Source: Nocardioides turkmenicus
Lineage (GTDB): Bacteria; Actinomycetota; Actinomycetes; Propionibacteriales; Nocardioidaceae
DNA: 64,000 nucleotides
Direction: 5' to 3'
Assembly (NCBI RefSeq): GCF_011045035.1
Contig: NZ_JAALAA010000021.1
Span: 1-64,000 of the forward strand
Shown here in pieces: positions 39,374-47,497 of the stretch. A model generated the notes under the pieces. It was given only the letters and a program-made list of their open reading frames with translations. It made no database searches and was not told where the DNA came from. The position numbers and the translations under genes were made by a program. Each line of letters starts with the position of its first letter. The first letter of the stretch is position 1.

Positions 39374-40162
39374 ATGTTGCGCACCAGCCACAGCCTGCAC
39401 CGCCGCGCGCTGCTCCAGGGCGCCGCCGTCGTCGCGGGGCTCACCGCTCTGTCGTCGTCCGCGGGCGCCTCCGCCACCTCCACCACCTCCGCCGGCGGGC
39501 CGGGGTCGCGCCAGAGCCCGATCCGGATCCGCCCCAGCACCACCGAGCCGGCCCACCTCCCCACCCTGCACGTCCACTACCCCCACGACGCCACGGTCAC
39601 CATGACGTACGTCCGTGAGGACGCCGACGAGCCCGACGGCTGCACGGTGCGCGGCGACGAGGAGACCGTACGCGCCGAGCTCCCGCCCGGGGTCGGGTCG
39701 CTCACGGTGGCTGGTGTGACGTACGGCTTGAGGCAGTTCCACTGGCACACCCCGAGCGAGCATCTCGTCGTCGCGCGGGAGTATCCGATCGAGATGCACT
39801 TCGTGCACCAGGACTCCTCCGGCCACACGCTGGTCGTCGGCGTCTGGGTCACCCCCGGCCCGACCAACCGGACCCTCGGCCACCTCTACGACCACCTGGT
39901 CTCGGAGTGCACCGCCGACGACCCGGTCGGCCACATCGACGTCGGTGCCCTCCTGCCCCGCCGGCACACGTCCTACCGCTACGACGGTTCCCTGACGACC
40001 GCGCCCTACACCGAAGGCGTCCAGTGGGTCATGCTCACCGACCCCATCACCGCCTCACCCCGCCAGATCGACCGCTTCCGCGCCATGTTCCCGACCGGCA
40101 ACCGCCGTGACGTTCAGGACCTCAACGGCCGGGTGGTCCGCACCGACCGCGGGCCCTTCTAG
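39374..40162 (+). CDS. exported alpha-class carbonic anhydrase
   Basis: A 262-residue protein. An N-terminal signal with HRRALLQGAAVVAGLTAL resembles a Tat signal (twin Arg, moderate hydrophobicity), followed by Ala/Ser-rich linker. The zinc His ligands are in FHWHTPSEH (two) and EMHFVHQ (third). QSPIRIRP opens the domain as SPI-type motifs do, and LNGRVV near the end matches family C-termini. It hydrates CO2 outside the membrane. GGGAG lies before ATG 39374. Its last 108 bases overlap the converging hydrolase gene. Confidence 0.9.
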   Translation: MLRTSHSLHRRALLQGAAVVAGLTALSSSAGASATSTTSAGGPGSRQSPIRIRPSTTEPAHLPTLHVHYPHDATVTMTYVREDADEPDGCTVRGDEETVRAELPPGVGSLTVAGVTYGLRQFHWHTPSEHLVVAREYPIEMHFVHQDSSGHTLVVGVWVTPGPTNRTLGHLYDHLVSECTADDPVGHIDVGALLPRRHTSYRYDGSLTTAPYTEGVQWVMLTDPITASPRQIDRFRAMFPTGNRRDVQDLNGRVVRTDRGPF

Positions 40163-41068
40163 AGCCTGGGTGAAGAACGCATCCATCCGCTCGACAGCCG
40201 CGCCGACGTACGGCTCCCTGTCGTACAGGTCCACGTGGCTCGCGCCCTCGACCCAGAAGACCTCCTTCGGCCCGACCGCTCGCTGGAAGGCGTCGATCGT
40301 CATCCAGGCCGTCTCGGCGCGGGTGCCGACGATCATGAGCAGCGGTCGCTGCCCGATCAGCGGAACCTGCACGAACGCGTCGAACGTCGCCATCTTGTCG
40401 ACGCTCGTCCAGTCGAACGCCTTGGCGGCGCGCTCGTGGTCGGCACGCGGGGTGCAGTAGTAGTCGAAGCCCTCGACCGCATGCTCCCCGCCGAGCGCTC
40501 GCGCCTCGTCCGCGGTCGCCGGGAAGAGCGGAAGCATCCCGGGATCCTCGCCATGGGCACGGGCGGTACGGGCGGCCGCCGCGCCGTCGAGCATCGCCTG
40601 GAACACCGCCGGGTCCTGGGTGCCGTTGGCGCCGAGACGGAACTGGCGGGCGACATCAGCGGCGCTGACCGTCGCGAGCGCCTTGATCCGCTTGTCACTG
40701 GCCGTCGCCGGGAGCGAGTAGCCACCCGACGCGCAGATGCCGAGCAGTCCGATTCGTTCGCCGTCCACCTCGGGCCGGGTGGTCAGGAACGACACTGCCG
40801 CCTTCATGTCCTCGATGCGCTGAGCCGGGTCCTCGAGCCCGCGGGGAAGACCACCGCTGGCGCCCTGGTACGCGGCGTCATAGGCGACGGTCACGAAGCC
40901 CTGCTCGGCAAGGCGTGAGGCGTACAGGCCCGAAGCCTGTTCTTTGACCCCGGTCCCCGGGTGACCGACGACGATGGCGGGCGCCTTGGTGGCGCCTTCG
41001 GGGACGTAGAGGTGCGCAGCGATCTGGATCCCTGCGCTGTCGAACGTGACATCGAGCTTGGTGACCAT
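40055..41068 (-). CDS. alpha/beta hydrolase with Cys nucleophile (YcjY/dienelactone-hydrolase-like)
   Basis: A 337-residue cytoplasmic hydrolase. The nucleophile elbow is GICASGGYS, with Cys in place of Ser as in dienelactone hydrolases. Later acid and His are in LLMIVGTRAETAW and EGASHVDLYDREPYV. The family normally ends soon after MDAFFTQAL; here 34 more residues run into the carbonic anhydrase gene on the other strand, perhaps after loss of an earlier stop. It is divergent from the MmyB-like regulator, its likely controller. Confidence 0.85.
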   Translation of the reverse strand: MVTKLDVTFDSAGIQIAAHLYVPEGATKAPAIVVGHPGTGVKEQASGLYASRLAEQGFVTVAYDAAYQGASGGLPRGLEDPAQRIEDMKAAVSFLTTRPEVDGERIGLLGICASGGYSLPATASDKRIKALATVSAADVARQFRLGANGTQDPAVFQAMLDGAAAARTARAHGEDPGMLPLFPATADEARALGGEHAVEGFDYYCTPRADHERAAKAFDWTSVDKMATFDAFVQVPLIGQRPLLMIVGTRAETAWMTIDAFQRAVGPKEVFWVEGASHVDLYDREPYVGAAVERMDAFFTQALEGPAVGADHPAVEVLNVTAVAGREHGAEAVDLAG

Positions 41069-41183
41069 GGGTCTCTCCTTCGTACAGGCGGCCGGTCCAT
41101 CCGGTCCGCACCGGCGGGTTCGCCGCCGGCACACACCAAGTTCCACCGCTTCGAAGGAGCGCGAAAGCGGCCAGTATCTGCCT

Positions 41184-41199
41184 GGGAAGGTTTCTTCCC
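41184..41199. promoter_or_regulatory. inverted repeat between the hydrolase and its divergent regulator
   Basis: GGGAAG at 41184-41189 and CTTCCC at 41194-41199, nested in CTGGGA and TCCCAG, form an inverted repeat 36 bp before the regulator start. It is a plausible operator for the MmyB-like protein. Confidence 0.4.
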
Positions 41200-41234
41200 T
41201 CCCAGCGTTCCTGGGTTCCGTCCACAATGGGACC

Positions 41235-42113
41235 ATGAGCAACCCAGCCGTACCCGACGAGCTCGGAGCGTTCCTCAAAGCCTGTCGGGCACGCCTGACC
41301 CCCGGCGACGTGGGCCTGCCTGACCTGGGAAAACACCGCAAGGTCCGGGGCCTGCGCCGGGAGGAGGTCGCTTCCCTCGCGGTGATCAGCGTGGACTACT
41401 ACACCCGTCTCGAGCAGGGACGGGTGAAGGCATCGGCCGCCGTCCTGGAGACGCTGGCACGCGCACTTCGGCTCGACGAGGACCAGCAGGCGTACCTGTA
41501 CGAGATCGCGGGCAAGGTCGATGCGCTCCCCAGGCGACGGCGGACCACGCAGACGGTTCGCCCCGCCGCGCGCCGGCTGCTCGACCAGCTGACCGACACC
41601 CCCGCACTGGTCCTGGGGAGGCGGCTCCATGTCCTCGACTGGAATCAGGCCGCCACCGCGTTGTTCATCGACTTCTCGACGATCCCCGAACCGGACCGCA
41701 ACTACATCCGTTTGATGTTCACCCATCCGGACGTACGCGGACTGCATGCCCGCTGGGAACACGACGCCCGCGACGCCGTGGCCGCCCTGCGGATGGAGGC
41801 AGCGAAAGATCCGCATGATCCCGACCTCGCCAAGCTCGTCGGCGAGCTCTCCGTGAGAGACCCCGACTTCCGTACGTGGTGGGCGGAACGGCACGTGAAC
41901 TCCGCAGGCTCCGGGACCAAGCACTACCACCACCCTGCGGTCGGTGAGCTGACCCTGGACTGCGACACCTGGCAGAGCCCTGACGGCTCCGGTCAGCGCC
42001 TGATGGTGCTCACCGCCCCCGCTGGCAGCCCGTCCGATGATCGCCTGCGCATCCTGACCTCGTGGCAGGCCGACGCCGACAATGCCAACGGATTTACAAT
42101 CCGCTCCCAGTAG
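41235..42113 (+). CDS. XRE-family regulator with MmyB-like ligand-binding domain
   Basis: A 292-residue regulator. The N-terminal HTH (8-85) reads LGAFLKACRARLTPGDVGLP and GLRREEVASLAVISVDYYTRLEQGR, the standard actinobacterial MmyB pattern. Residues 105-285 form the MmyB-like binding domain with RLHVLDWNQAATALF, RNYIRLMFTHPDVR and LTLDCDTW. These proteins are thought to bind fatty-acid-like ligands and regulate an adjacent divergent gene, here the Cys hydrolase. Its last codons (42089-42109) copy part of the tRNA-Tyr gene 950 bp away. Confidence 0.9.
   Translation: MSNPAVPDELGAFLKACRARLTPGDVGLPDLGKHRKVRGLRREEVASLAVISVDYYTRLEQGRVKASAAVLETLARALRLDEDQQAYLYEIAGKVDALPRRRRTTQTVRPAARRLLDQLTDTPALVLGRRLHVLDWNQAATALFIDFSTIPEPDRNYIRLMFTHPDVRGLHARWEHDARDAVAALRMEAAKDPHDPDLAKLVGELSVRDPDFRTWWAERHVNSAGSGTKHYHHPAVGELTLDCDTWQSPDGSGQRLMVLTAPAGSPSDDRLRILTSWQADADNANGFTIRSQ
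42089..42109. repeat. 21-bp direct repeat of tRNA-Tyr anticodon arm, copy 1
   Basis: CGGATTTACAATCCGCTCCC plus A at 42089-42109 matches 43041-43061 inside the tRNA-Tyr gene with a single mismatch (A for G). It forms the last codons and precedes the stop of the regulator gene. It resembles an att duplication, although no integrase gene lies between the copies. Confidence 0.5.
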
Positions 42114-42119
42114 GAGTGC

Positions 42120-42533
42120 TCACCAGCCCAATGGACGCGTGTTGCCCAGCACCCGGGCCACGGTGATCTCGATGACCACACGCTCGGGGTTGGGTCGAGG
42201 CTGCTTGTAGCGCTCGGCGTACCGCCGCTCCGCCTCGGCCACCGACTCCTTGTCGTCCTTGACGACCGCGGTGCCCTCCAGCGTGCACCACCGCCGCCCG
42301 TCGACCTGACTGACCGCCACCTGCGCATCGGGCTCAGCCGCGCGTACGTTGCGCACCTTCTTGCTGGTGGCGCTGCTGATGACCCTGGCGATCCCGGTCT
42401 CCGGGTCGAACGTGACCCCCACCGGCACGAGATGCGGGCTGCCGTCCGGGCGGCTCGTGGTCAGGAAGCAGACCCGCCGCTCCCGCCAGAACTCGTCGTT
42501 CTCGGCGGTGGTGGGAGTTGCGTCGACTGTCAT
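42120..42533 (-). CDS. PPOX-class (pyridoxamine oxidase-like, probably F420- or flavin-dependent) protein
   Basis: A 137-residue split-barrel protein. It has FLTTSRPDGSPHLVPVGVTF at about 22-41, RVISSATSKKVRNVRA, and VAVSQVDGRRWCTLEGTA, which match the TIGR03618-type PPOX family common in actinobacteria. Members use F420 or FMN to reduce small substrates, or act as heme/flavin-binding proteins. The real substrate is unknown. Confidence 0.82.
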   Translation of the reverse strand: MTVDATPTTAENDEFWRERRVCFLTTSRPDGSPHLVPVGVTFDPETGIARVISSATSKKVRNVRAAEPDAQVAVSQVDGRRWCTLEGTAVVKDDKESVAEAERRYAERYKQPRPNPERVVIEITVARVLGNTRPLGW

Positions 42534-42559
42534 GGGTGCTCCTTCTCTGAGCCAAGGGG

Positions 42560-42889
42560 TCAGCGGTCATCACCGCTGCCACCGAGGGCGCCGCGCTGCT
42601 GACGATCGGCGAGCTTCTTGATGTTGAGCTCGGCGACGTCCGCGAGCGGAAGCCCGAAGTGGTCAGCGAGAACGGCCAGGTACCACAGTGTGTCGCCCAG
42701 CTCCTTGGCGAGATCATCGCGGTCCCACTGAGCGAAGTCGCTGTCGTGGTCCCGGATGATCTTCTTCGCCTTCTCGGCGATCTCGCCCGTCTCTCCGACC
42801 AGCCCCAACAGCAGGTGGAACACCTCGTTGGGCGTGTCCTTCGTCGCCGCAGTCCGCAGCGCTGCCTGCTGGTAGGCGTTCAGGTCCAT
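42560..42889 (-). CDS. MazG-like nucleotide pyrophosphohydrolase
   Basis: A 109-residue single MazG domain. It has LLLGLVGETGEIAEKAKKII with the first acidic pair (ExxE) and DDLAKELGDTLWYLAVLAD with the second (ExxD), the Mg-binding motifs of all-alpha NTP pyrophosphatases. It would clear non-canonical or excess NTPs. It lies 27 bases upstream of the PPOX gene in the same direction and between the two att-like repeats. Confidence 0.9.
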   Translation of the reverse strand: MDLNAYQQAALRTAATKDTPNEVFHLLLGLVGETGEIAEKAKKIIRDHDSDFAQWDRDDLAKELGDTLWYLAVLADHFGLPLADVAELNIKKLADRQQRGALGGSGDDR

Positions 42890-42949
42890 GCCCGGAACCT
42901 ATCGCGCGTCCGGCTGGCCTACGAGAACTCAGCCGCGGCGTCAGAGCGA

Positions 42950-42991
42950 AACGCCCCGGTGACCAGTGTTTGTGCTGGTCACCGGGGCGTT
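42950..42991 (-). terminator. terminator of tRNA-Tyr
   Basis: A perfect hairpin with 17-bp arms, AACGCCCCGGTGACCAG at 42950-42966 and its complement at 42975-42991, lies just downstream of the tRNA on the reverse strand. The arms end in TTT followed by CGCTC, so it fits a rho-independent terminator. Confidence 0.8.
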
Positions 42992-43001
42992 CTCCCTGGT
43001 G

Positions 43002-43083
43002 TGGCAGGTGAAGGATTCGAACCTTCGAAGGCAAAGCCGACGGATTTACAGTCCGCTCCCATTGGCCGCTCGGGCAACCTGCC
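43002..43083 (-). tRNA. tRNA-Tyr (anticodon GTA)
   Basis: An 82-nt class II tRNA on the reverse strand. Acceptor arms GGCAGGT and ACCTGCC pair, discriminator A follows, the D-arm reads GCCCGAGCGGCC, the anticodon GTA lies at 43047-43049 in GACTGTAAATCC, a long variable arm follows, and the T-arm has GGTTCGAATCC. CCA is not encoded (CAC follows). Confidence 0.95.
43041..43061. repeat. 21-bp direct repeat in tRNA-Tyr, copy 2
   Basis: This is the anticodon-stem/loop part of tRNA-Tyr, duplicated with one mismatch at 42089-42109. The anticodon loop is a common attachment site for tyrosine recombinases. Confidence 0.5.
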
Positions 43084-43207
43084 TGGGTGCACCACGAATC
43101 ATCGTGGTAGCGAAGAAACCATAGCGCAGGGGCTGGCGGCGTACGAAAACGGGACGAGGTCCTAGGGTGAGACACCACAGACTTGGTCAGAAACAGAGGA
43201 GAGAGTC

Positions 43208-43699
43208 ATGGCCGACTCGTCGTTCGACATCGTGAGCAAGATCGACCGTCAGGAGGTCGACAACGCACTGAGCCAGACCGCGCGGGAGGTCGCGACGCGG
43301 TTCGACTTCAAGGGCACCAACGCGTCGATCGAGTGGAGCGGTGAGCACGGGATCGAGATCTCCGCCTCCGCCGACGACCGCGCCAGCGCCGTCCTCTCGG
43401 TCTTCCAGGACAAGCTGATCAAGCGGAAGCAGTCGCTGAAGATCCTCGACGCGAGCGAGCCGCGTCAGTCGGGCCAGCAGTCGAAGATCTCGATCACGCT
43501 CAAGGAGGGCATCTCCTCCGAGGACGCGAAGAAGATCTCCAAGCTGATCCGCGACGAGGGCCCCAAGGGCGTCAAGGCGCAGATCCAGGGCGACGAGCTC
43601 CGCGTCTCCTCCAAGAAGCGCGACGACCTGCAGACCGTGATCTCGCTGGTCAAGGCGCAGGACTACGACTTCGCGGTGCAGTTCATCAACTACCGCTGA
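43208..43699 (+). CDS. yajQ: YajQ-family nucleotide-binding protein
   Basis: A 163-residue cytoplasmic protein. The family opening DSSFDIVSKIDRQEVDNAL, FDFKGTNASIEW and the ending DYDFAVQFINYR are complete. YajQ proteins bind cyclic di-GMP or nucleotides and RNA. GAGGAGAG precedes ATG 43208. It is followed after 4 bases by the SRPBCC gene. Confidence 0.95.
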   Translation: MADSSFDIVSKIDRQEVDNALSQTAREVATRFDFKGTNASIEWSGEHGIEISASADDRASAVLSVFQDKLIKRKQSLKILDASEPRQSGQQSKISITLKEGISSEDAKKISKLIRDEGPKGVKAQIQGDELRVSSKKRDDLQTVISLVKAQDYDFAVQFINYR

Positions 43700-43703
43700 C
43701 CTC

Positions 43704-44198
43704 GTGGCCTACGAGGACCCGAGCGCCTCGGTCGAGATCGACGCCCCGATCGACGTGGTGTGGCGGGTGATGGTCGAGACCGACGAGTACGCCGCGTGGA
43801 ACCCGTTCGTCGTCCGCGCCGAGACCGCGCAGCCGGCGGCGGTGGGCAACCCGATCATCCTGCACGTGACCTGGGCGAACGGTGGCCGCACGCGCTCACC
43901 GGAACGGATCTCGGCGGTCGACGCACCGGTGGTCGGCGAGGACGGGGTCGGGGTGGCGTACCTGGCCTATGTCTATGCGGGCTGGCCGGCGCGACTGGGC
44001 CTGGTCCGGGGCGTACGTCACCAGCGGCTGACGCAGCGGCCCGGCGGGCCGACGCGCTACGAGACGGTCGAGGAGTTCTCGGGTCCGCTGGTCCGGCTGG
44101 CCGGTCCGGAGCGGGTCGCGGAGGGGTTCCGGCGTCACGCTGCCGCTCTCAAGGTGCGTGCCGAGACGCTCGCAAACGAAAGTGGACTTGACCACTAG
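43704..44198 (+). CDS. SRPBCC (START-like) domain protein
   Basis: A 164-residue protein with the helix-grip fold opening SVEIDAPIDVVWRVMVETDEYAAWNPF. These small proteins bind hydrophobic ligands or act as cyclases/dehydratases. GTG 43704 follows the yajQ stop by 4 bases. No catalytic residues can be assigned. Confidence 0.8.
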   Translation: MAYEDPSASVEIDAPIDVVWRVMVETDEYAAWNPFVVRAETAQPAAVGNPIILHVTWANGGRTRSPERISAVDAPVVGEDGVGVAYLAYVYAGWPARLGLVRGVRHQRLTQRPGGPTRYETVEEFSGPLVRLAGPERVAEGFRRHAAALKVRAETLANESGLDH

Positions 44199-44231
44199 AT
44201 TGAGCGAAATTCTGCATTCATCTGCAAGAAT

Positions 44232-44696
44232 GTGTCCGTGCGAGTATCTGCCAAGTCCGACTACGCCCTCCGCGCCCTCATCGAGATGGCCGCGCGCGAG
44301 GACGGAAAAGCTGTCAGCGCCGAGGAGCTCGGCCGCGCCCAGGAGATCCCCCACGGGTTCCTGCAGGCGATCCTCGCCGACCTCCGCAAGGCCGGCGTCG
44401 TCATCTCACAGCGCGGGCAGTCGGGCGGCTGGCGCCTGGCCCGCAAGGCGTCGGACGTGTCCGTCGCCGACGTGATCCGCGCCGTCGACGGCCCGCTGGT
44501 CTCGGTCTACGGGCTGCGTCCCGAGGCGGTCACCTACAACGAGCGTGCCGACGTCCTCCAGCACGTGTGGATCGCCGCGCGCGACTCGCTGCGCGAGGTC
44601 TTCGAGAAGGTCTCGATCGCCGAGCTCGCTTCTCGTGAGCTGCCCGACGAGGTCACCACCCGCTCCTCGCGCGAAGAGGCCTGGCTGCCTCACTGA
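44232..44696 (+). CDS. Rrf2-family transcriptional regulator without cluster cysteines
   Basis: A 154-residue winged-helix protein. VSAKSDYALRALIEMA at 5-20 and LGRAQEIPHGFLQAILADLRKAGVVISQRGQSGGWRLAR are characteristic Rrf2 features. There is no Cys at all, so it cannot hold the Fe-S cluster of IscR/NsrR; it resembles CymR-type sulfur regulators. It faces the sulfate ABC operon, which makes that operon its likely target. GTG 44232 is the start; GTG 44238 is an alternative. Confidence 0.88.
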   Translation: MSVRVSAKSDYALRALIEMAAREDGKAVSAEELGRAQEIPHGFLQAILADLRKAGVVISQRGQSGGWRLARKASDVSVADVIRAVDGPLVSVYGLRPEAVTYNERADVLQHVWIAARDSLREVFEKVSIAELASRELPDEVTTRSSREEAWLPH

Positions 44697-44725
44697 TCAT
44701 CCACGGAGTGAGACCCGGGCCGTGA

Positions 44726-44803
44726 CTGGACGGGCACTTCGTGGACTGGACGGGCGTTTCAGTGCCCGTCCAGCCCAGGGATACCCGGTCGACCGGGTAT
44801 CCC
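44726..44803. terminator. two palindromes between converging Rrf2 and cysA genes
   Basis: CTGGACGGGCACT (44726-44738) pairs with AGTGCCCGTCCAG (44761-44773); the loop repeats GACTGGACGGGC. A perfect 26-bp palindrome, GGGATACCCGGTC and its complement, follows at 44778-44803. The region lies between converging stops and probably ends transcription from both sides. Confidence 0.65.
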
Positions 44804-44812
44804 AACGGCCCC

Positions 44813-45790
44813 CTACGCCGCCGGCGAAGGCGCCGGCATCGTGTAAGCCCCCGGCGACGGCGTGACGAACACGTTGACGCCCTCCTCGAGCTGCAGCGCC
44901 CGGGCATGTGTACGCGTCAGCTCGGCGGTCACGACCTCACCGTCATCGGTGAGGACCGTGAGGCGCACCTCGAACCCGATCCGCAGGACGCGCGAGACGG
45001 TGCCCTCGAGCGAATGCTCGGAGATCGGTGACGGGGTGACCTCGACGTCGTGGGGCCGGATCAGGGCGCCACCGAGCGTGGTCACGTCGCCGAGGAACGA
45101 CATCACGAAGTCGTTGGCCGGCTCGTCGTAGAGCTGCTCGGGGGTGCCGATCTGCTCGATCCCGCCCTGGTTGACAACCACGATCTCGTCGGCGACCTCG
45201 AGGGCCTCCTCCTGGTCGTGGGTCACGAAGACGGTGGTCACGTGCACCTCGTCGTGGAGCCGTCGGAGCCAGTCGCGCAGCTCCTTGCGTACCTTCGCGT
45301 CCAGCGCGCCGAACGGCTCGTCGAGCAGCAGCACCGACGGCTCGATCGCGAGCGCGCGCGCCAGCGCCATCCGCTGCCGCTGACCGCCGGAGAGCTGCGA
45401 GGGCAGCCGGTTGGCGAACTGCGACAGATGGACGAGCTCCAGCAGCTCCGCGACCTTCGCCTGGATCTCCGCACGCGGACGCTTGCGGATCTCCAGCCCG
45501 AAGGCGACGTTCTTGGCCACCGAGAGGTGCTTGAAGGCCGCGTAGTGCTGGAAGACGAAGCCGACGTTGCGCTTCTGGACGGGCAGGGAGGTCGCGTCGT
45601 TGCCCTCGATCACGACCGACCCGGAGTCGGGCGTCTCCAGCCCGGCGATGACCCGCAGCAGCGTGGTCTTGCCACCGCCGGAGGGCCCCAACAGGGCGGT
45701 CAGCTGCCCGGTCGGGATGGTCAGGTTGATGTCCTCCAGCGCGACGAAGTCGCCATAACGCTTGTTGACACCGGTTACTTCGATGCTCAT
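44813..45790 (-). CDS. cysA: sulfate ABC transporter ATP-binding protein
   Basis: A 325-residue ATPase. Walker A GPSGGGKTT at 35-43, signature LSGGQRQRMALARA, Walker B VLLLDEPFGALD and a switch His in VTHDQEEAL. The C-terminal TOBE-like domain (240-325) ends in an Ala/Pro-rich tail. It energises uptake of sulfate or thiosulfate through CysT and CysW. It is the last gene of the sbp-cysT-cysW-cysA operon. Confidence 0.94.
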   Translation of the reverse strand: MSIEVTGVNKRYGDFVALEDINLTIPTGQLTALLGPSGGGKTTLLRVIAGLETPDSGSVVIEGNDATSLPVQKRNVGFVFQHYAAFKHLSVAKNVAFGLEIRKRPRAEIQAKVAELLELVHLSQFANRLPSQLSGGQRQRMALARALAIEPSVLLLDEPFGALDAKVRKELRDWLRRLHDEVHVTTVFVTHDQEEALEVADEIVVVNQGGIEQIGTPEQLYDEPANDFVMSFLGDVTTLGGALIRPHDVEVTPSPISEHSLEGTVSRVLRIGFEVRLTVLTDDGEVVTAELTRTHARALQLEEGVNVFVTPSPGAYTMPAPSPAA

Positions 45791-45803
45791 GGGATGGGTC
45801 CTT

Positions 45804-46646
45804 TCACCGTACGCGCGCACCGCGGGCGCGCAGCACGAAGACGATGAGGATGCAGACGACCGAGACGCTGGCGAGGAGGAAGGCGACGGCGTACGCGCCC
45901 TGCTGGTCGAAGTTGAGGTACTTCTCCTCGACGGCGAGGGTCGCGGTGCGGGTCTGGCCGAGCACGTTGCCGGAGACGACCTTGACCGCACCGAACTCGC
46001 CGAGCGAGCGGGCCAGGGTGAGCACGACGCCGTAGACGACGGCCCACTTGATGCCCGGCAGCGTGATCCGCCAGAACGTCTGCCACGAGCTCGCGCCCAG
46101 CGAGGCCGCGGCCTGTTCCTGCTCGGTCCCGATCTCCTCCAGGACAGGGATGACCTCGCGGATCACCAGCGGCAGCGACACGAACGCGGTCGCCATGATG
46201 ATCCCGGGCGTCGAGAAGATGACCTGGATCCCAGCGGACTCCAGGGCAGGCCCGAACCAGCCGTCGCGGCCGCCGTAGACGAGCACGAGCGCCAGGCCGA
46301 CGACGATCGGCGAGACGGACAGCGGCAGGTCGATCAGCGCGCTCAGGATGCGCTTGCCCGGGAACTCGGTCCGGACGAGCAGTAGCGAGATCGAGACGCC
46401 GAAGACCAGGTTGATCAGCGTCGCGACGACGGCGGCGATGCAGGTCAGCCGGATCGCGTGCATCATCTGCGGGTCGCTGAAGATCCCGGCGAACGCCTCG
46501 GTCGTGAACCCGACGTCGGGGACGTGGAAGGCGTTCCAGCCGACCAGGACGACCGGCCAGGCCACGAGCAGACAGAGATAGGCGATGACGACCAGACGGA
46601 GGACGTACGTCAGTGGTGTGCGCGGAGCGCGACGGGTCTCAGCCAC
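45804..46646 (-). CDS. cysW: sulfate ABC transporter permease CysW
   Basis: A 280-residue inner-membrane permease with six or seven membrane segments. The EAA loop reads EQAAASLGASSWQTFWRITLP, followed by ARSLGEFGAVKVVSGN, matching CysW. It overlaps cysT by 8 bp and lies 13 bases before cysA. Confidence 0.93.
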   Translation of the reverse strand: MAETRRAPRTPLTYVLRLVVIAYLCLLVAWPVVLVGWNAFHVPDVGFTTEAFAGIFSDPQMMHAIRLTCIAAVVATLINLVFGVSISLLLVRTEFPGKRILSALIDLPLSVSPIVVGLALVLVYGGRDGWFGPALESAGIQVIFSTPGIIMATAFVSLPLVIREVIPVLEEIGTEQEQAAASLGASSWQTFWRITLPGIKWAVVYGVVLTLARSLGEFGAVKVVSGNVLGQTRTATLAVEEKYLNFDQQGAYAVAFLLASVSVVCILIVFVLRARGARVR

Positions 46647-47490
46647 GGCGGACCATCCTCCGCTGGATCAGGTCGAGGACGACGATGACGAGCAGCGAGA
46701 CCACGAGCAGCATCGCCGCGATCGCCGCTGCGCCCTCCGGGTTGTCGTTCTCGATCGCGGACAGGATCCGCACCGAGGCGACCTCGGACTTGAACGGCAG
46801 GTTGCCCGAGAGCAGGACCAGGGAGCCGTACTCCCCCATCCCGCGCGCGAACGAGAGCGCCGCACCCGCCGCGATGGCCGGGGCCAGCGACGGCAGGATG
46901 ATCCGCCGGAACGTGGTGAACCGGGAGGCCCCCAGGGAGGCCGCGGCCTCCTCCACGTCGGCGTCCAGCTCCTCGAGGACCGGCTGCACCATGCGTACGA
47001 CGAAGGGCAGGGTCACGAAGGCGAGCGCCAGGTAGACCGACATCGACGTGTTCGCCAAGTGCAGGCCGAGCGGTGACTCGGCGCCGTAGAGGGAGAGCAG
47101 CACGAGGCCGGCGACGATCGTCGGGAGCGCGAACGGGATGTCGATGATGACCTCGAGCAGGCCCTTGCCCCAGAACCTGTCGCGCACCAGGACCCACGCG
47201 ATGACGGTGCCGATGACGACGTTGATCAGCGTGACCACGACGGCCGCGCGGATCGTGAGCCAGATGGCGGAGGCGGTCTGCTCGTTGCCGAGCTGGCTCG
47301 CGAAGGCGGACCAGCCCCCGCTGGACGCGGTGATGATCACCGCGACCAGCGGGATGAGGACGAGCAGGCTGAACCAGAGCATCGTGACGCCGAGCCCGAT
47401 GCCGCTGGTCCTTGTCAGAGTGGAGGCCGGCCGACTGGACCGTGTCGAACGTGGGGCAGCCGGCCCGGCCGTAGGGATGGTTGTGGTCAT
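46639..47490 (-). CDS. cysT: sulfate ABC transporter permease CysT
   Basis: A 283-residue permease pairing with CysW. A Thr/Ser/Pro-rich cytoplasmic head (1-28) precedes six membrane segments. EAA loop EEAAASLGASRFTTFRRIILP and ARGMGEYGSLVLLSGN match CysT/CysU. The stop overlaps the cysW start. Confidence 0.93.
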   Translation of the reverse strand: MTTTIPTAGPAAPRSTRSSRPASTLTRTSGIGLGVTMLWFSLLVLIPLVAVIITASSGGWSAFASQLGNEQTASAIWLTIRAAVVVTLINVVIGTVIAWVLVRDRFWGKGLLEVIIDIPFALPTIVAGLVLLSLYGAESPLGLHLANTSMSVYLALAFVTLPFVVRMVQPVLEELDADVEEAAASLGASRFTTFRRIILPSLAPAIAAGAALSFARGMGEYGSLVLLSGNLPFKSEVASVRILSAIENDNPEGAAAIAAMLLVVSLLVIVVLDLIQRRMVRRG

Positions 47491-47497
47491 GACCGGA

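Noticed and set aside
42089..43061. A small integrated element bounded by att sites
   Set aside because: No integrase, excisionase or phage gene lies between the repeats, and the two genes look native in base composition. Kept only as a repeat pair.
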